NCBI GenBank assembly: GCA_027066315.1
Contig: JAMONZ010000028.1
Location: 1-47,216, forward strand
DNA: 47,216 nucleotides
Direction of reading: 5' to 3'
Source of the DNA: Hyphomicrobiales bacterium
GTDB taxonomy: Bacteria; Pseudomonadota; Alphaproteobacteria; Rhizobiales; Devosiaceae
Position numbers and translations under genes: made by a program. Each line of letters starts with the position of its first letter. Within the stretch, counting starts at the first letter, position 1. Shown one piece after another: positions 1-7,782 of this stretch. The notes under the pieces are model-generated. The model was not told where the DNA came from, did no database searches, and worked only from the letters and a program-made list of their open reading frames with translations.

Positions 1-208
1 AGGTGTTTGAAGACCCTGTTCCATCAAAAACATACTCTTTTGCTTCAAGTGCTAAAATGCCAATAGAGCCAGAAAAAGAAAAACTATTATCTTGCGGTTG
101 AGGAAAAATATCTGGCTGTATAAAAACATCAGCTGCATTTGCAACAGGAATAAAAATAGCTAAAATTGTCATGCTCGTAGCTAACGTATGGCAAATAGGT
201 TTAAGCAT
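1..208 (-). CDS. Omptin-like outer-membrane protease, N-terminal part (cut by window edge)
   Basis: This reading frame has no stop before base 1, so only the first 69 codons are present. It starts at an ATG (208-206) with a signal peptide: a hydrophobic stretch around residues 12-22 and a likely cleavage site after VANA near residue 25. The mature part contains FSGSIGILALEAKEYVFD, which resembles the first beta-strand of omptin-family outer-membrane aspartyl proteases (a Gly-Leu-x-Gly-x-x-KE-x-V-Y pattern). The catalytic residues lie outside the window, so activity cannot be judged. It is 15 bases downstream of a small secreted protein on the same strand and is probably co-transcribed with it. 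The family call rests on about 20 residues and is moderate; another beta-barrel protein is possible. Confidence 0.55.
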   Translation of the reverse strand, partial: MLKPICHTLATSMTILAIFIPVANAADVFIQPDIFPQPQDNSFSFSGSIGILALEAKEYVFDGTGSSNT

Positions 209-223
209 ATTTTTTTCCAAAGG

Positions 224-592
224 TTATCGTGATTGAATTGGGATTTGATTGGCAGTATTTTCTTGAGTAAAATTATCTAATTTTGGATATTTTTTTGCGA
301 TTGTTTTGCACCAAAGCTGAGCATTTGTTAAAGCAAGCGGCGCAAGGTCTAATATAAGATCATAATCGATGCTATTATCTTTTGAGCCTAGGGAAGCTCT
401 AAATATTATGGTGGCCTCAATGGTTTTTTTATTTAAAATACCATCTGCATTACCAGCATTAAAACCCAAAATATTCATTTGTTTTTGGACACAACTAATC
501 GCTGGTTGAGAGAGCATAGCTTTTGAAAAAGCGGGTGAATTAATAGACACAATAAAAAACCCAAATATTAAAATAATATGTTTCATCATCAT
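224..592 (-). CDS. Small secreted protein with a peptidoglycan-binding-like segment
   Basis: The 122-residue product has a clear signal peptide (MMMKHIILIFGFFIVSINS, probable cleavage near residue 23 after AFS). Residues 32-65 (CVQKQMNILGFNAGNADG followed by ILNKKTIEATIIF) fit the pattern of the three-helix peptidoglycan-binding domain: an N-terminal helix, Gly-x-x-x-G-x-x-D-G-x-x, then a helix with a Thr. Two cysteines, at about 34 and 94, could form a disulfide in the periplasm. It is predicted periplasmic, upstream of and on the same strand as the omptin-like gene. It is divergent from the dehydrogenase gene, with a 73-base shared promoter region (593-665). No enzymatic function is evident. 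Confidence 0.6.
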   Translation of the reverse strand: MMMKHIILIFGFFIVSINSPAFSKAMLSQPAISCVQKQMNILGFNAGNADGILNKKTIEATIIFRASLGSKDNSIDYDLILDLAPLALTNAQLWCKTIAKKYPKLDNFTQENTANQIPIQSR

Positions 593-665
593 AATAGATG
601 CTATTTTATTGAAACTATCTTAACTATGAACTAAAGATTTTTATTATCTTTATAAGGAGGCTGGA

Positions 666-1679
666 ATGAAGGCTGTCGGACTTACCCATTATCTACCCAT
701 ATCTGACCCCAACTCTCTTTTTGATTTTGAGGCAAAAAAACCATCTCCTAGATCGCATGATCTATTGGTCCAAGTTAAAGCTATTTCGGTAAATCCTGTT
801 GATACCAAAGTGCGTGCGCCAAAAGAATTGGTTGAAAGAGAGCCTAAAATTCTTGGTTGGGACGCAAGCGGAATAATTATTGCTGTTGGTAAGGATGTCA
901 CTTTGTTTAAAAAGGGTGATGAGGTTTTTTATGCGGGTGATATTACTCGACAAGGCTCAAATGCCCAGTTTCAAAATGTTGATGAGCGCATTGTTGGCCT
1001 TAAGCCAAAATCATTGAGTTTTGAGCAAGCAGCGGCTTTACCACTCACTTCTATCACTGCTTATGAGAGCCTTTTTGATCGCATGAAAATAGATTTTTCT
1101 GGATCAGACAAGGGTAAGTCAATCTTAATTATTGGAGGAGCTGGCGGAGTTGGGTCAATCGCTATTCAATTAGCAAAATTGGCAGGACTACACGTGATAG
1201 CCTCCGCTTCACGTCCTGATACTATTGCATGGGTAAAAGACCTCGGGGCTGATGAAGTTGTAAATCATCGACAAAAAATGAAGCCGCAAATTGTTGAACT
1301 TGGGTCTGAATATATTGATTACATCGCAATTTTTAATGATACAGATGGCCATTGGAATGATGTGGTAAAAATGATAAAACCGCAGGGGCATATTGTTAGC
1401 ATTGTTGAGAGCAAAGCACCGCTAGATATGAGTCTTATTCGTTCAAAATCGGTGAGCTTATCTTGGGAATTTATGTTCACTCGCTCAATGTTTGAAACAG
1501 ATGATATGATAAAACAGCATGAACTTTTGAATGAGGTTTCTAGTCTGATAGATGCCGGTAAAATCCGCACAACACTTGAAGTTTTGCTTACACCGATCAA
1601 TGCACAAAATCTCAAAAAAGCGCATGAATTACTTGAAAGCGGCAGAGCTAAGGGCAAAATTGTTATTGCTGGTTTTTGA
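666..1679 (+). CDS. Zinc-type medium-chain dehydrogenase/quinone oxidoreductase family protein
   Basis: The 337-residue protein of the MDR superfamily has an N-terminal GroES-like domain (ISVNPVDTKVR, ILGWDASGII) and a Rossmann domain with the nucleotide-binding motif GGAGGVGSIAIQLAKLAG near residue 157. SASRPDTIAWVKDLGADEVV follows, as in NADPH-dependent quinone oxidoreductases and the zinc-binding ADH YogA group. Catalytic zinc ligands are not evident, so it probably acts as a zinc-independent NADPH-dependent enone/quinone reductase; the substrate is unknown. A strong Shine-Dalgarno AAGGAGG lies just before the ATG. Its last 17 bases overlap the 3' end of recQ on the opposite strand, so the two genes are convergent and overlap tail to tail. 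Confidence 0.85.
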   Translation: MKAVGLTHYLPISDPNSLFDFEAKKPSPRSHDLLVQVKAISVNPVDTKVRAPKELVEREPKILGWDASGIIIAVGKDVTLFKKGDEVFYAGDITRQGSNAQFQNVDERIVGLKPKSLSFEQAAALPLTSITAYESLFDRMKIDFSGSDKGKSILIIGGAGGVGSIAIQLAKLAGLHVIASASRPDTIAWVKDLGADEVVNHRQKMKPQIVELGSEYIDYIAIFNDTDGHWNDVVKMIKPQGHIVSIVESKAPLDMSLIRSKSVSLSWEFMFTRSMFETDDMIKQHELLNEVSSLIDAGKIRTTLEVLLTPINAQNLKKAHELLESGRAKGKIVIAGF

Positions 1680-3489
1680 TAATATCTAAAAAATCTTTGC
1701 CATATTGTTCGAGTTTTTTCAGCCCAACTCCGTGAACGGCAAGCATTTCCTCTTCATTGCTCGGTAGTTTTTTGGCCATATCAATAAGCGATTTATCGCT
1801 AAAAATAACAAATGCTGGTTTTTTCTGCTCTTTAGCCAAAGCAAGCCGATATTCTTTTAAAGCGGCTAGAAGCTCGGTGTTGCAATCTTTTAAGTCAGGT
1901 GCAGTTTTACTTAACCCTGTCGAGCGTAAACTTGCCTTGCTTACAACAAATTCATCTCTTAACAGCACTGTTTTTTGTTTGCGTAAAACTTGCCAACCTG
2001 CATCAGTCACTACCCAACGATTAAATCTATTACTATCAATTTCAACCAAAGCAAGAGCATAGAGTTGGCGATAAATTGAACGCCACTCATTGCGAGAAAT
2101 ATCTTTTCCAATTCCAAATGTTGAAAGAATTTCATGCCCATGCTTTTGGCTCATCTCATTTTCTTCACCCAGTAAAATTGCAATAAGATGCTCCATGCCA
2201 AATAATTCGCCGCTTCTTATAATATTTGATAGAGCTTTTTGGGCATTTATTGTGCCGTCATGGGTTCTTACTTTTCCCGCACAAAGGTCACAATTTCCGC
2301 ATTGCTCAATCTCATCACCAAAATAGGCAAGTAAAATTATTCGTCGGCAAATTGGTGCTTCGCATAATGCAATTAAAGAACTTAATTTTTGATGTTCAAT
2401 TTGCTTTTGCTGATCGGGGGCATCGCTTTCATCAATCCAAATTCGATATTGTCTTATTTCATTTAATCCATAAAGCGTGTGGGTTGTGGCTGGTAGATTA
2501 TCACGCCCAGCACGCCCGATTTCTTGATAATAGCTTTCGATATTTTTAGGCAGATCCATATGGAAAACAAAGCGCACATCTGGTTTGTCAATTCCCATTC
2601 CAAAGGCAATTGTTGCAACAATAATTATGCCATCTTCACCCAAAAATATGTCCTGATTTTTTTCTCGTATGTCTTGGGCAAGCCCTGCATGATAGGCAAA
2701 TGCCTTAATGTTATTTTCATTCAAAAACTCTGTAGTTGCATCAACTTTCTTGCGTGATTGGCAATAGATAATTCCACTTTGATTTTGATGGTTTTTTAAA
2801 AATTCAAGTAATTGTTTTTTTGGATTATTGCGAGGGCTCATTGCAAGGCTAAGGTTTGGCCGGTCAAACCCATGTAAAAAAATCTTTGGCTTTGTGATGA
2901 ATAGTTTTTCTTCAATATCTTTTTGTGTTTGCTCATCAGCAGTAGCAGTAAAAGCAAGCATCTGCATTCTATTAGATCCAGAACCAAGCGCATCACGCAC
3001 CTTATCAATATGTTGATAATCTGGCCGAAAATCATGTCCCCAACGTGAAATACAATGCGCTTCATCAACTGCAATTGCAGCGATATTACATTGTTGTAAA
3101 AATTTAATAGTATCATCTCGTGCTAACCGCTCAGGAGAAATATATAATATTTTTATTGTGCCATTAACTGCAGCTTGGCTAATGTCTTGATTTTGTATCT
3201 GCGAATTTGCAGAGTTAAGAGCAGCGGCTTTTATGCCCAATTCACTTAATTGCAAAACTTGATCTCGCATCAATGCAATAAGTGGCGATATAACCAAGGT
3301 TAGTCCATTGTGCATTAAAGCAGGCAGCTGAAAGCATAAAGACTTGCCGCCCCCTGTTGGCATTATGGCTAGCAGGTCTTGCCCTGCCATTGCCGCTTTG
3401 ATTATTTCTTCTTGGCCGGCTCGAAATTTATCAAACCCAAATATGTTTGACAATAAGTTTAGAGCTTTAACACTCGAGTGGTTTTCCAT
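1663..3489 (-). CDS. recQ: ATP-dependent DNA helicase RecQ
   Basis: The product is a 608-residue 3'-5' superfamily 2 DNA helicase used in recombination and fork repair. Visible motifs are Walker A PTGGGKS (residues 44-50), DEAH (142-145) followed by CISRWGHDFRPDY, motif V/VI with QEIGRAGRD, a zinc-binding cysteine set (C-x-x-x-x-C, CGNCDLC), a winged-helix region, and a C-terminal HRDC domain ending near residue 605. The length matches E. coli RecQ (609). I chose the ATG at 3489 (MENHSSVKAL) over an upstream in-frame ATG at 3552, because 3489 overlaps the psuK stop in a TAATG junction and the extra 21 residues look nonconserved. Translational coupling to psuK is likely. Confidence 0.95.
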   Translation of the reverse strand: MENHSSVKALNLLSNIFGFDKFRAGQEEIIKAAMAGQDLLAIMPTGGGKSLCFQLPALMHNGLTLVISPLIALMRDQVLQLSELGIKAAALNSANSQIQNQDISQAAVNGTIKILYISPERLARDDTIKFLQQCNIAAIAVDEAHCISRWGHDFRPDYQHIDKVRDALGSGSNRMQMLAFTATADEQTQKDIEEKLFITKPKIFLHGFDRPNLSLAMSPRNNPKKQLLEFLKNHQNQSGIIYCQSRKKVDATTEFLNENNIKAFAYHAGLAQDIREKNQDIFLGEDGIIIVATIAFGMGIDKPDVRFVFHMDLPKNIESYYQEIGRAGRDNLPATTHTLYGLNEIRQYRIWIDESDAPDQQKQIEHQKLSSLIALCEAPICRRIILLAYFGDEIEQCGNCDLCAGKVRTHDGTINAQKALSNIIRSGELFGMEHLIAILLGEENEMSQKHGHEILSTFGIGKDISRNEWRSIYRQLYALALVEIDSNRFNRWVVTDAGWQVLRKQKTVLLRDEFVVSKASLRSTGLSKTAPDLKDCNTELLAALKEYRLALAKEQKKPAFVIFSDKSLIDMAKKLPSNEEEMLAVHGVGLKKLEQYGKDFLDIIKNQQ

Positions 3490-4385
3490 TATGGTTGCCC
3501 ACCTAATTTTGTAGTAGCGAGTGCGCCAAAGTGGTTTCCTTGAATAAGGCAATCATGCAAATTTTCTCCACCTTTTATCGCCCCAATAAAACCACCAAAA
3601 AAAGCATCTCCTGCACCCGTGCTATCAACTGCCTTAATTTTCTTTGCTTTAGCACTGGTGATTATTCCATCTTTATTGCCAGCGACTGAGCCATTTGCGC
3701 CCTGTTTAATTACAACCAAATCATAATTATAACTTAGCTGTTTTATCTGCTCTTCTAAATTTTGACTGCCCGCTAATAATGCAGCTTCCTCTTCATTTGG
3801 AAAAAACATTGCAGCACCCTTCGTCCAAACTAAAAATTGCTTCACTCCAACTTGGCGCAAAAAACTAAACGAAGCAGGATCAATAGAAAAAGGAATGTTT
3901 TTTTGTCTGGCTTGCTCTATTAATTTAAGTGCAACTTTACGAGGGCTAGTCTCAAAAAAGGCGTAGGCAGAAAGATGTAAAAGTGAAATATCATCAAAAA
4001 TATTTTTTTCAATATCATCAAGGCAAAGATTTATATTTGCACCTCTATCAGTAAAAAAACTCCGCTCACCATTCTCATCAACAAGCGTAACCAAATGCCC
4101 TGTTGGCAGGTTTTTATCACCAATAAAAACTGGTGTGATGTCTTTTTTTTCAAAATGATTTTGATAGTGACTTAAGTCATCTTGAGCAACTCGAGCTAAA
4201 AATTTAACAGGCACATTATTTTTACTTAGCCAAAGCGATTGATTAGCGGCTGACCCACCATTGTGTTGACTGATTTTAGCTCTTACGTCTGAGCCATGCA
4301 CCATTGCTCCTTTTGGGATAACGATTGTATCACGCATAATATCGCCAACGACCAAAACTCTATCAATCGTTGGCAGTTTTCCCAC
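3489..4385 (-). CDS. psuK: Pseudouridine kinase, PfkB family
   Basis: The 298-residue PfkB/ribokinase-family sugar kinase has an N-terminal glycine-rich motif (NGGSAANQSLWLS) and the C-terminal signature DSTGAGDAFFGGFIGA with the catalytic Asp. The adjacent gene encodes pseudouridine-5'-phosphate glycosidase, so the likely reaction is phosphorylation of pseudouridine to pseudouridine 5'-phosphate in the cytoplasm, the first step of pseudouridine salvage from RNA turnover. The start codon is GTG and shares one base with the psuG stop (TAGTG); the stop shares one base with the recQ start (TAATG). These single-base overlaps imply coupled translation of all three genes. The family assignment is firm; the substrate is inferred from context. 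Confidence 0.88.
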   Translation of the reverse strand: MGKLPTIDRVLVVGDIMRDTIVIPKGAMVHGSDVRAKISQHNGGSAANQSLWLSKNNVPVKFLARVAQDDLSHYQNHFEKKDITPVFIGDKNLPTGHLVTLVDENGERSFFTDRGANINLCLDDIEKNIFDDISLLHLSAYAFFETSPRKVALKLIEQARQKNIPFSIDPASFSFLRQVGVKQFLVWTKGAAMFFPNEEEAALLAGSQNLEEQIKQLSYNYDLVVIKQGANGSVAGNKDGIITSAKAKKIKAVDSTGAGDAFFGGFIGAIKGGENLHDCLIQGNHFGALATTKLGGQP

Positions 4386-5302
4386 TAGCTTTGATCCATA
4401 AAAGCCACAGCAATTTTGGCCGCAACTTTTGCATTATTATTAACCAGTGCAATATTTGCTTTTAGTGATTTTCCTTGGCTCATTTCAAATATGTTTTTGA
4501 GTAAAAATGGCGTAAGCTCTTTGCGAGATATGCCCTGCTTTTCTGCTTCCAAAATAGCCTTGCTAATATAGCCCTCAATTTCCTTTGCTTCCATCTCGTC
4601 CTTTTTAGGAATAGGATTGGCAATTAACACTCCAGCCATATCAAGTTGCCATTGCAATTTCAACATCTTGGCGATTTCTTTTGGTGTTTCAAAACTATGA
4701 TCTAGCGAAAATCCGCTTTTTCTAAGATAAAAAGCAGGGAAATCATTTGTTGCATAGCCAATGACAGGCACACCGTTTGTTTCAAGCACTTCCAAAGTTT
4801 TTGCAATATCAAGAATAGACTTTGCCCCCGCACAAACTACAGCCACAGGCGTGTTACTTAACTCATTTATATCGGCCGAAATATCAAATGTCTCACTTGC
4901 CCCACGATGCACCCCGCCAATTCCACCAGTCGCAAAAATCTTAATGCCAGCAAGTTCAGCAATAAACATAGTGGTTGCAACCGTTGTTCCTGCCATCTGC
5001 CCATTGCTCAAGATTGCCGCCATATCTTTGCGTGATGCCTTTGCCGCCTTATGCCCCTCTTTTGCCAAACGCTCCAAATTATCTTCGCTTAAACCTGCAA
5101 ACATCTTCCCGTCTAAAAGTGCAATAGTTGCTGGCACTGCGCCATTATCGCGCACTACTTGTTCAACTGATTTTGCCATGCTTAAATTTTGCGGATAGGG
5201 CATTCCATGCGTAATGATGGTGGATTCTAAGGCAACTATTGGTTTTTTGGCTAATATAGCGGTTTTTACTTCATCACTTATATTTAGATATTGTTTCATC
5301 AT
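4385..5302 (-). CDS. psuG: Pseudouridine-5'-phosphate glycosidase
   Basis: The 305-residue protein of the PsuG (indigoidine synthase A-like) family splits pseudouridine 5'-phosphate into uracil and ribose 5-phosphate, breaking a C-C glycosidic bond. Family motifs seen: VALESTIITHGMPYPQN near residue 23, GVHRGASETFDISADI, the catalytic-lysine region (ASRKDMA), and ANPIPKKDEM near residue 205. The length matches E. coli PsuG (312). It is the first gene of psuG-psuK-recQ on the minus strand. Two adjacent ATGs begin the frame, and no strong Shine-Dalgarno precedes them. A 20-base palindrome lies just upstream (5310-5329) and may be an operator or leader hairpin. Confidence 0.95.
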   Translation of the reverse strand: MMKQYLNISDEVKTAILAKKPIVALESTIITHGMPYPQNLSMAKSVEQVVRDNGAVPATIALLDGKMFAGLSEDNLERLAKEGHKAAKASRKDMAAILSNGQMAGTTVATTMFIAELAGIKIFATGGIGGVHRGASETFDISADINELSNTPVAVVCAGAKSILDIAKTLEVLETNGVPVIGYATNDFPAFYLRKSGFSLDHSFETPKEIAKMLKLQWQLDMAGVLIANPIPKKDEMEAKEIEGYISKAILEAEKQGISRKELTPFLLKNIFEMSQGKSLKANIALVNNNAKVAAKIAVAFMDQS

Positions 5303-5309
5303 TTTATTT

Positions 5310-5329
5310 TAGGCAGATACTTCTGCCTA
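5310..5329. promoter_or_regulatory. Perfect inverted repeat upstream of psuG
   Basis: TAGGCAGA and TCTGCCTA form a perfect 8-base inverted repeat around the loop TACT, 7 bases before the psuG start codon, in the 123-base region between divergent psuG and purU. On the minus strand it would lie in the psuG leader and could occlude the start region; as DNA it could be a dimeric repressor operator. On the plus strand it is followed by a T-rich tract, but no + strand gene reads into it, so a terminator role is unlikely. The function is inferred. Confidence 0.4.
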
Positions 5330-5425
5330 GCCTTTTGATTTTTTCCTAATAAAGTGACATAAACGCAAAAATCACTTTTGTTCAAATTCTATTTAAAAAA
5401 ACTCAAACAACAGTTTTAGGCAATC

Positions 5426-6280
5426 ATGAAAAACCAGCATTTCACAATTACCCTTTCTTGCAAAGATAAACCCGCCATTGTTGCAACTATTACAACAAAA
5501 CTTGCAGAAATGGGAGCAAATATTGCTCAAAGTGATCAATTTTGGGATAAATTAAGCGATAGGTTTTTTATGCGAATTGCATTTAATGCACCTGCAAGCC
5601 TTAGCGAAAAAACTATAAAAAATGAACTTAGTCCAATAATCAAAAAATTTGATATGGAAGCAGTTATAAATGATTGCTCAAATAAACCAAAAATAATTAT
5701 CATGGTTTCTAAATTTGACCATGCAATGAATAGACTTTTATATCAGATAAAAACTGAACGCTTAAATGCCCAAGTTGTGGCTATTATTTCAAATCATATC
5801 GAAGCAGGTAAAATTGCTGAATATGAGGGAGTAGATTTTTATCATTTGCCAATAACAAAAGACAATAAAAATGCCCAAGAAGCAAAAATCTTACAACTTG
5901 TAAAAACAACAGATGCAGATTTAATTGTGCTGGCTCGCTACATGCAAATTTTGTCAGATGATTTTGCAACAAAATTATTTGGCAAAATCATAAATATTCA
6001 TCATTCATTTCTACCATCGTTTAAAGGCGCAAAACCATATCATCAAGCCTTTGATAGAGGTGTAAAAATTATTGGTGCAACAGCCCATTATGTTACGGCT
6101 GATCTTGATGAAGGGCCAATTATTGAACAAGACATTGCTCATATCAATCATAGTTATGAGCCGAAAGAAATGATTGCACAGGGCGAAGATATTGAAAGCC
6201 GAGTTTTGGCACGAGCAGTAAAATTGCACCTTGAACATCGTGTAATGTTAAATGGCAAAAAAACGGTAGTTTTTGATTAA
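5426..6280 (+). CDS. purU: Formyltetrahydrofolate deformylase
   Basis: The 284-residue PurU hydrolyses 10-formyltetrahydrofolate to formate and tetrahydrofolate, balancing one-carbon pools. It has an N-terminal ACT domain (residues about 5-80, TLSCKDKPAIVATITTKLAE) and a C-terminal formyltransferase-fold domain with IINIHHSFLPSFKGAKPYH and ATAHYVTADLDEGPIIEQD. These supply the family's Asn, His and Asp catalytic residues. The length is close to E. coli PurU (280). It is monocistronic and divergent from psuG. The ATG is preceded by a modest AGG. Confidence 0.95.
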   Translation: MKNQHFTITLSCKDKPAIVATITTKLAEMGANIAQSDQFWDKLSDRFFMRIAFNAPASLSEKTIKNELSPIIKKFDMEAVINDCSNKPKIIIMVSKFDHAMNRLLYQIKTERLNAQVVAIISNHIEAGKIAEYEGVDFYHLPITKDNKNAQEAKILQLVKTTDADLIVLARYMQILSDDFATKLFGKIINIHHSFLPSFKGAKPYHQAFDRGVKIIGATAHYVTADLDEGPIIEQDIAHINHSYEPKEMIAQGEDIESRVLARAVKLHLEHRVMLNGKKTVVFD

Positions 6281-6647
6281 CCCTTTAACTAACTGAATAT
6301 CATGTTAGCCAACCCTAAATAAAAGACAATTTTATTTTTAACGATGAGAATCTAATTTTTGGCTAGTGGTGCTAAATTTGATAGTTAAATCAAAATTATG
6401 TCGATTAACAATATTGTGTGCCAGCAAATATTTATTATTATTTTGGTAGTGATTGGATATATTGCAGGGGTGTGTAATTAAGTGAGCCAAGATATTAATA
6501 GCTAGTAAGTGTAATAAAGAATAATACCTCCAACAAAAATTGGCGGCAATATAACATAATTTCACATAAATCATGAATAGCATTTTGCTAATATCCATGC
6601 TAGAATAATGATTAGTTATATCAGGGATAAAAAGGTAATAAGTTTTT
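6281..6647. other. Gene-free interval between purU and the polysaccharide locus
   Basis: This 367-base, very AT-rich interval contains no convincing gene. An 86-codon frame on the minus strand (6338-6598) has an implausible composition and no family resemblance. The only structure I see is the AT-only hairpin at 6317-6337 after purU. The right part presumably holds the promoter of the + strand glycosyltransferase, with an AAGG about 14 bases before its ATG. Confidence 0.5.
6317..6337 (+). terminator. Possible weak terminator after purU
   Basis: AAATAAAA and TTTTATTT pair perfectly (8 base pairs, loop GACAA) and are followed by more T residues, 36 bases after the purU stop. The stem has no G-C pairs, so termination would be weak. 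It could be simple AT-rich sequence. Confidence 0.3.
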
Positions 6648-7760
6648 ATGGCGCATCTAATTATTGTTGGTGCTTTCCCTCACTCGCTTATTAATTTTCG
6701 TGGTGACCTTATCAAGGCATTTATAAAAGCAGGTCACCGTGTAACTGCTATGTCTGCCCCTGCTACAAACGAGCAGATCGAACAAATTAAGGCATTAGGC
6801 GCAGAGTTTTATCCTTTTTTAATTAAGCGAAATAATTTAAACCCCCTTGATGATTTAAAGACACTTATCTCTTTATATAAAGCATTTAAAAAGTTAGCCC
6901 CTGATGCTGTTATTGCTTATACAATAAAGCCAGTAATTTGGAGTGGGTGGGCATTAAAATTTCTTCCAAAAATTCATTTTCACGCATTAATAACTGGTTT
7001 GGGGTATAGCTTTCAGCCAGTAAATTGGAGTCGTAAACTTCTACAAAACTTAGTAAGCATGCTTTATAAACACTCTCTTCATCGTGCAAAATCTGTTATT
7101 TTCCAAAATCCTGATAACCTAGAGCTTTTTGTTTCTTTAAACATCACAAAAAAAAACAAGTGCTATAGTGTGAATGGTTCTGGAGTTAACTTAGATTATT
7201 TTTCTTTTAGTGAAATATCAATAAAACAAACAAGGTTTTTACTAATTGCTCGCCTATTAATAGAAAAAGGTTTGTATGAGTTTGTTGAAGCTGCAAGATT
7301 AATCAAACAGAAATACCCGCAAGTAGAGTTGCAAATTTTAGGCTCAATTGATAGCTCACCAGACGCAATTTCGCTTAAAACTATAAAAAAGTGGGAAGAA
7401 GAGGGTAATGTTGAGTATTTAGGTGAAACAAAAGATGTAAGGCCATTCTTACGAGAGTGCAGTATATTTGTGCTACCATCATATCATGAAGGAATGCCAA
7501 GATCAGTTCTTGAAGCAATGGCAATTGGCAGGCCTATTTTAACTACAGATATTGCTGGTAGTCGTGAAACTGTAAAGAATAATGAGAATGGTTTTCTAGT
7601 TCCGCCAATGGATTCTAAAGCACTTGCAAATAAAATGGAATGGTTCATCTTGAATAAAGATAAATGGCAAATGATGGGCAATGCTAGCAGAAAAATAGCT
7701 AAAAAAAAGTTTGATGTGCAAACGATAAATAAGAAAATGCTTCAGATTATTGATCTTTGA
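6648..7760 (+). CDS. GT4-family glycosyltransferase
   Basis: The 370-residue GT-B fold glycosyltransferase has an N-terminal domain with the glycine-poor start MAHLIIVGAFPHSLINFRGD, and a C-terminal nucleotide-sugar domain with LLIARLLIEKGLYEFVEAA and the GT4 E-x7-E motif in PSYHEGMPRSVLEAMAIGRP, followed by GFLVPPMD. It resembles the WbpT/PglA-type transferases that add an N-acetylhexosamine or hexose to a lipid-linked acceptor on the cytoplasmic face. It is the only gene of the polysaccharide region on the plus strand and faces the polymerase-like gene at 7783, 22 bases away. The donor sugar and linkage cannot be read from sequence. Confidence 0.85.
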   Translation: MAHLIIVGAFPHSLINFRGDLIKAFIKAGHRVTAMSAPATNEQIEQIKALGAEFYPFLIKRNNLNPLDDLKTLISLYKAFKKLAPDAVIAYTIKPVIWSGWALKFLPKIHFHALITGLGYSFQPVNWSRKLLQNLVSMLYKHSLHRAKSVIFQNPDNLELFVSLNITKKNKCYSVNGSGVNLDYFSFSEISIKQTRFLLIARLLIEKGLYEFVEAARLIKQKYPQVELQILGSIDSSPDAISLKTIKKWEEEGNVEYLGETKDVRPFLRECSIFVLPSYHEGMPRSVLEAMAIGRPILTTDIAGSRETVKNNENGFLVPPMDSKALANKMEWFILNKDKWQMMGNASRKIAKKKFDVQTINKKMLQIIDL

Positions 7761-7782
7761 AATTAATATACCCTATAAACCA

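Noticed and set aside
5426-6280. PurU as a dedicated partner of the sugar formyltransferase
   Set aside because: Both use 10-formyl-THF, but purU is a housekeeping gene on the other strand about 13 kb away; proximity alone is not evidence.
6338-6598. An 86-codon minus-strand frame in the purU downstream gap
   Set aside because: The composition is odd (many Ile, Asn, His, Tyr), no family is recognisable and there is no Shine-Dalgarno; it looks like chance in AT-rich DNA.
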